Origin: Blumeriella jaapii | Taxonomy: Eukaryota; Ascomycota; Leotiomycetes; Helotiales; Drepanopezizaceae | Reading direction: 5' to 3' | Assembly: GCA_009599575.1 (NCBI GenBank) | Contig: VWND01000052.1 | Coordinates: 1 to 46,341, forward strand | Length of the DNA: 46,341 nt | In this document: piece by piece, positions 44,262-46,341 of the stretch | Position numbering within the stretch: position 1 is the stretch's first letter | Layout: every line of letters starts with the position of its first letter | The notes under the pieces: model-generated | Seen by the model: only the letters and a program-made list of their open reading frames with translations | What the model was told of the DNA's origin: nothing | Database searches by the model: none | Position numbers and translations under genes: made by a program

Positions 44262-44390
44262 AAATATATTAAAAAATATATTAAAAAAAGATAAAAAAAA
44301 TATTAAAAAAAATATTATAAAAAAATATATTAAAAAATATATTAAAAAATATATTAAAAAATATATTAAAAAATATATTATAAAATGCAT
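44262..44390. repeat. 12-bp repeat AAAAAATATATT
   Basis: About ten units with 12-bp spacing, most regular at 44310-44385. It adjoins the purine-only repeat on its left. Confidence 0.85.
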
Positions 44391-44434
44391 TCAAAATTAT
44401 ATTAAAAAATTTATTAAAATTTGATTAACAAAAT

Positions 44435-44570
44435 ATATTAAAAATGCAAAATATATTAACAAAATATATTAACAAAATATATTAACAAAATTTATTAACA
44501 AAATATATTAACAAAAATATATTAGCAAAATATATTAACAAAATATATTAACAGAATATATTAATAGAAT
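44435..44570. repeat. 13-bp repeat AACAAAATATATT
   Basis: About nine or ten units with occasional single substitutions. The C in each unit is notable because C is otherwise rare in this array. Confidence 0.85.
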
Positions 44571-44589
44571 ATGAAAAATATGAAAAATA

Positions 44590-44745
44590 AGAAAATATAA
44601 TAAAAATATAATAAAATATAATAGAATATAATAGAATATAATAGAATATAATGGAATATAATAGAATATAATAGAATATAATAAAATATAATAGAATATA
44701 ATAGAATATAATAGAATATAACATAATATAATAGAATATAATAGA
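44590..44745. repeat. 10-bp repeat AATATAATAG
   Basis: About fifteen units, nearly perfect, ending at the minisatellite core AAAAGCGTATTAATTTAG near 44757. Confidence 0.9.
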
Positions 44746-45529
44746 AAAAGTTATGAAAAGCGTATTAATTTAGAATAAATAAGAAATAAATAAAATATAT
44801 AATAGAATAAGCAATGGAAATCGTATAAATTATAAAGAATTAATATATAATTAAAAAAAAGAAAAGAAAAAAAGCATATGATAAAATAAGCATAATATAG
44901 CGTATAAATTATAGAAAAATAATATATAAACAGAATAAATAAAATATAAAATAAAAAAAAGCAAAAAAAAATCGTAACAAATATGAAAAAGTAATATAAA
45001 AATAAAATATGTAACAAAATAAATAATAAAAGGCGTAAAAAGTATGAAAAAGTTACATAGAAATAAAATATATAATAGATTAAGTAATAGAAAGCGTAAG
45101 TTTAATAAAAAAGTTATAAATAAATAAAATATAAATGAAATAAGTAATAGAAAGCGTAAAAAGTTATGAAAAAGTAATATAAAATAAAATTTATAATAAA
45201 ATAAGTAACAGAAAGCGTAAATGTTAAGAAAAAGTTATATATAAATAAAATATATAATAAAATAAGTAATAGAAAGCGTAAATGGTAAAAAGAAAATATA
45301 AGAAAAAATATAAAAGGGCATAGGAAGCGTAAATATTATGAAAAAGTTATATGTAAATAAAATATATAATGAAATAAGTAATAGAAAGCGTAAATGGTAA
45401 AAAGAAAATATAAGAAAAAATATAAAAGGGCATAGGAAGCGTAAATATTATGAAAAAAAAATATATGTAAATAAAATATATAATGAAATAAGTAATAGAA
45501 AGCGTAAAAAAGTTATGAGAAAGTAATAT

Positions 45530-45660
45530 ATATAAAAAATATATAATAAAATATATAATAAAATATATAATAAAATATATAATAAAATAAGTAATAAAAT
45601 ATATAATAAAATAAGTAATAAAATAAGTAATAAAATAAGTAATAAAATAAGTAATAAAAA
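45530..45660. repeat. short AATATATAATAA / AATAAGTAATAA repeats
   Basis: Two adjacent short arrays with units of about 12-14 and 10 bp, both derived from the AATATATAATAAAATAAGTAAT part of the minisatellite unit. Confidence 0.85.
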
Positions 45661-45674
45661 GCGTAAATAGTAAA

Positions 45675-45855
45675 AAGAAAATATAAAAGAAAAGATATAA
45701 AGAAAATATAAAAGAAAATATAAAAGAAAATATAAAAGAAAATATAAAAGAAAATATAAAAGAAAATATAAAAGAAAATATAAAAGAAAATATAAAAAAA
45801 AAAATATAAAAGAAAATATAAAAGAAAATATAAAAGAAAATATAAAAGAAAATAA
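45675..45855. repeat. 12-bp repeat AAAATATAAAAG
   Basis: About fourteen units, with one slip near 45795. A shorter array of the same unit stands at about 45955-46005 in the next repeat, again just before GAAAATAAAATTGAAAGCGTAA. That shows a higher-order duplication. Confidence 0.9.
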
Positions 45856-46341
45856 AATTGAAAGCGTAAATGTTATAAAAAAGTTATATATAAATAAAAT
45901 ATAAAATAAAATAAGTATTAAAAAGCGTAAATGTTTTAAAAAAAATATATATATAAAATATAAAAGAAAATATAAAAGAAAATATAAAAGAAAATATAAA
46001 AGAAAATAAAATTGAAAGCGTAAATGTTATAAAAAAGTTATATATAAATAAAAATATAAAATAAAATAAGTATTAAAAAGCGTAAATGTTTTAAAAAAAT
46101 TATATATAAATAAAAATATAAAATAAAATAAGCAATGGAAAGTGTAAAAAGTAATATAAAATAAAAATATATAATAAAAAAAGGAATAGAAAGCGTAAAA
46201 ATTATAAAAAAGTAATATGTAAATAAAATATATAATAAAATAAAAAAATAATAATCGTAAAAAAAATATGAAAAAGTAATATAAAAAAAAAATATATAAT
46301 AAAATAAGCAATAGGAAGCGTAAAATTATAAAGAAATAAAA

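Larger units (their letters stand above)
38771..46341. repeat. degenerate AGCGTA minisatellite array, continuing past window end
   Basis: A unit of the form AAAATAAGTAATAGAAAGCGTA, followed by an AAATGTTATGAAAAAG block and then TTATATATAAATAAAAT, is repeated with a period near 60 bp at the right end (45.0-46.3 kb). Towards 38.8 kb it is looser and more diverged, with AATAGCGTATAAATTATAA as the commonest core. At least 40 AGCGT, TCGTA or GGCGT cores are visible. The plus strand is strongly A-rich and has very few C outside this core. Long hydrophobic frames on the minus strand (such as 42283-41690) translate the repeat and are not genes. There are many local expansions inside it, listed separately. 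Confidence 0.85.

Noticed and set aside
36541..46341. Mitochondrial DNA insertion because of extreme AT content
   Set aside because: No mitochondrial protein, rRNA or tRNA set is readable. The tRNA-like sequence resembles a nuclear tRNA-Ile and the rest is tandem repeat.

Overview
This window looks like a gene-poor, AT-rich block from the nuclear genome of a filamentous ascomycete. The left 26 kb is a graveyard of LTR retrotransposons, almost all on the minus strand. Their proteins are recognisable only as short pieces full of TAA and TAG stops. Cytosines survive mostly in CpG, while CpA and TpG are scarce, and many stops sit where CAA, CAG or TGG codons would be expected. That is the signature of repeat-induced point mutation (RIP), which acts on duplicated DNA in Pezizomycotina. 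No intact protein-coding gene could be supported anywhere in the window.

Layout: (1) about 0.8-4.7 kb, a Ty1/copia relic (integrase, RT, RNase H, minus strand). (2) 4.94-5.38 kb, an LTR whose halves recur at 16.1-16.4 and 22.05-22.22 kb. (3) 5.56-8.59 kb, a long decayed minus-strand coding region that I do not recognise. (4) 9.2-15.6 kb, a Ty3/gypsy relic with gag, protease, RT, RNase H and integrase. (5) 16.1-22.2 kb, a second Ty3/gypsy relic, a chromovirus with a C-terminal chromodomain, bounded by partial LTRs. (6) 22.59-26.14 kb, two fragments of a third LTR family in opposite orientation: integrase plus chromodomain on the minus strand, and LTR plus gag on the plus strand.

From 26.14 to 36.5 kb the character changes to what looks like subtelomere-type DNA. 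There are six copies of a ~187-bp satellite carrying a telomere-like CTAACCCTAA and a C-run, then fourteen copies of an exact 206-bp satellite. These are followed by a small GC-richer segment with RNA polymerase III A- and B-box sequences, a 230-nt G-free tract, and a full-length but mutated RecQ-like telomere-linked helicase (TLH-type) pseudogene on the plus strand, followed by hexanucleotide arrays.

From 36.5 kb to the end there is extremely AT-rich DNA. It contains a decayed tRNA-Ile-like sequence near 38.1 kb and, from 38.77 kb to the window edge, a long degenerate minisatellite (unit about 60 bp at its right end). Its A-rich top strand is nearly free of C except for a recurring AGCGTA core. 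Several local expansions with 10-16 bp units are embedded in it.

The pieces fit a heterochromatic subtelomeric or pericentromeric island: transposons, some with chromodomains, were silenced and mutated, and tandem arrays expanded afterwards. The most unusual items are a flipped hairpin centre in the 187-bp satellite, the strict 206-bp array with a repeated 66-codon frame, and the AGCGTA minisatellite. All boundaries of decayed elements are approximate and family calls rest on reading motifs by eye.
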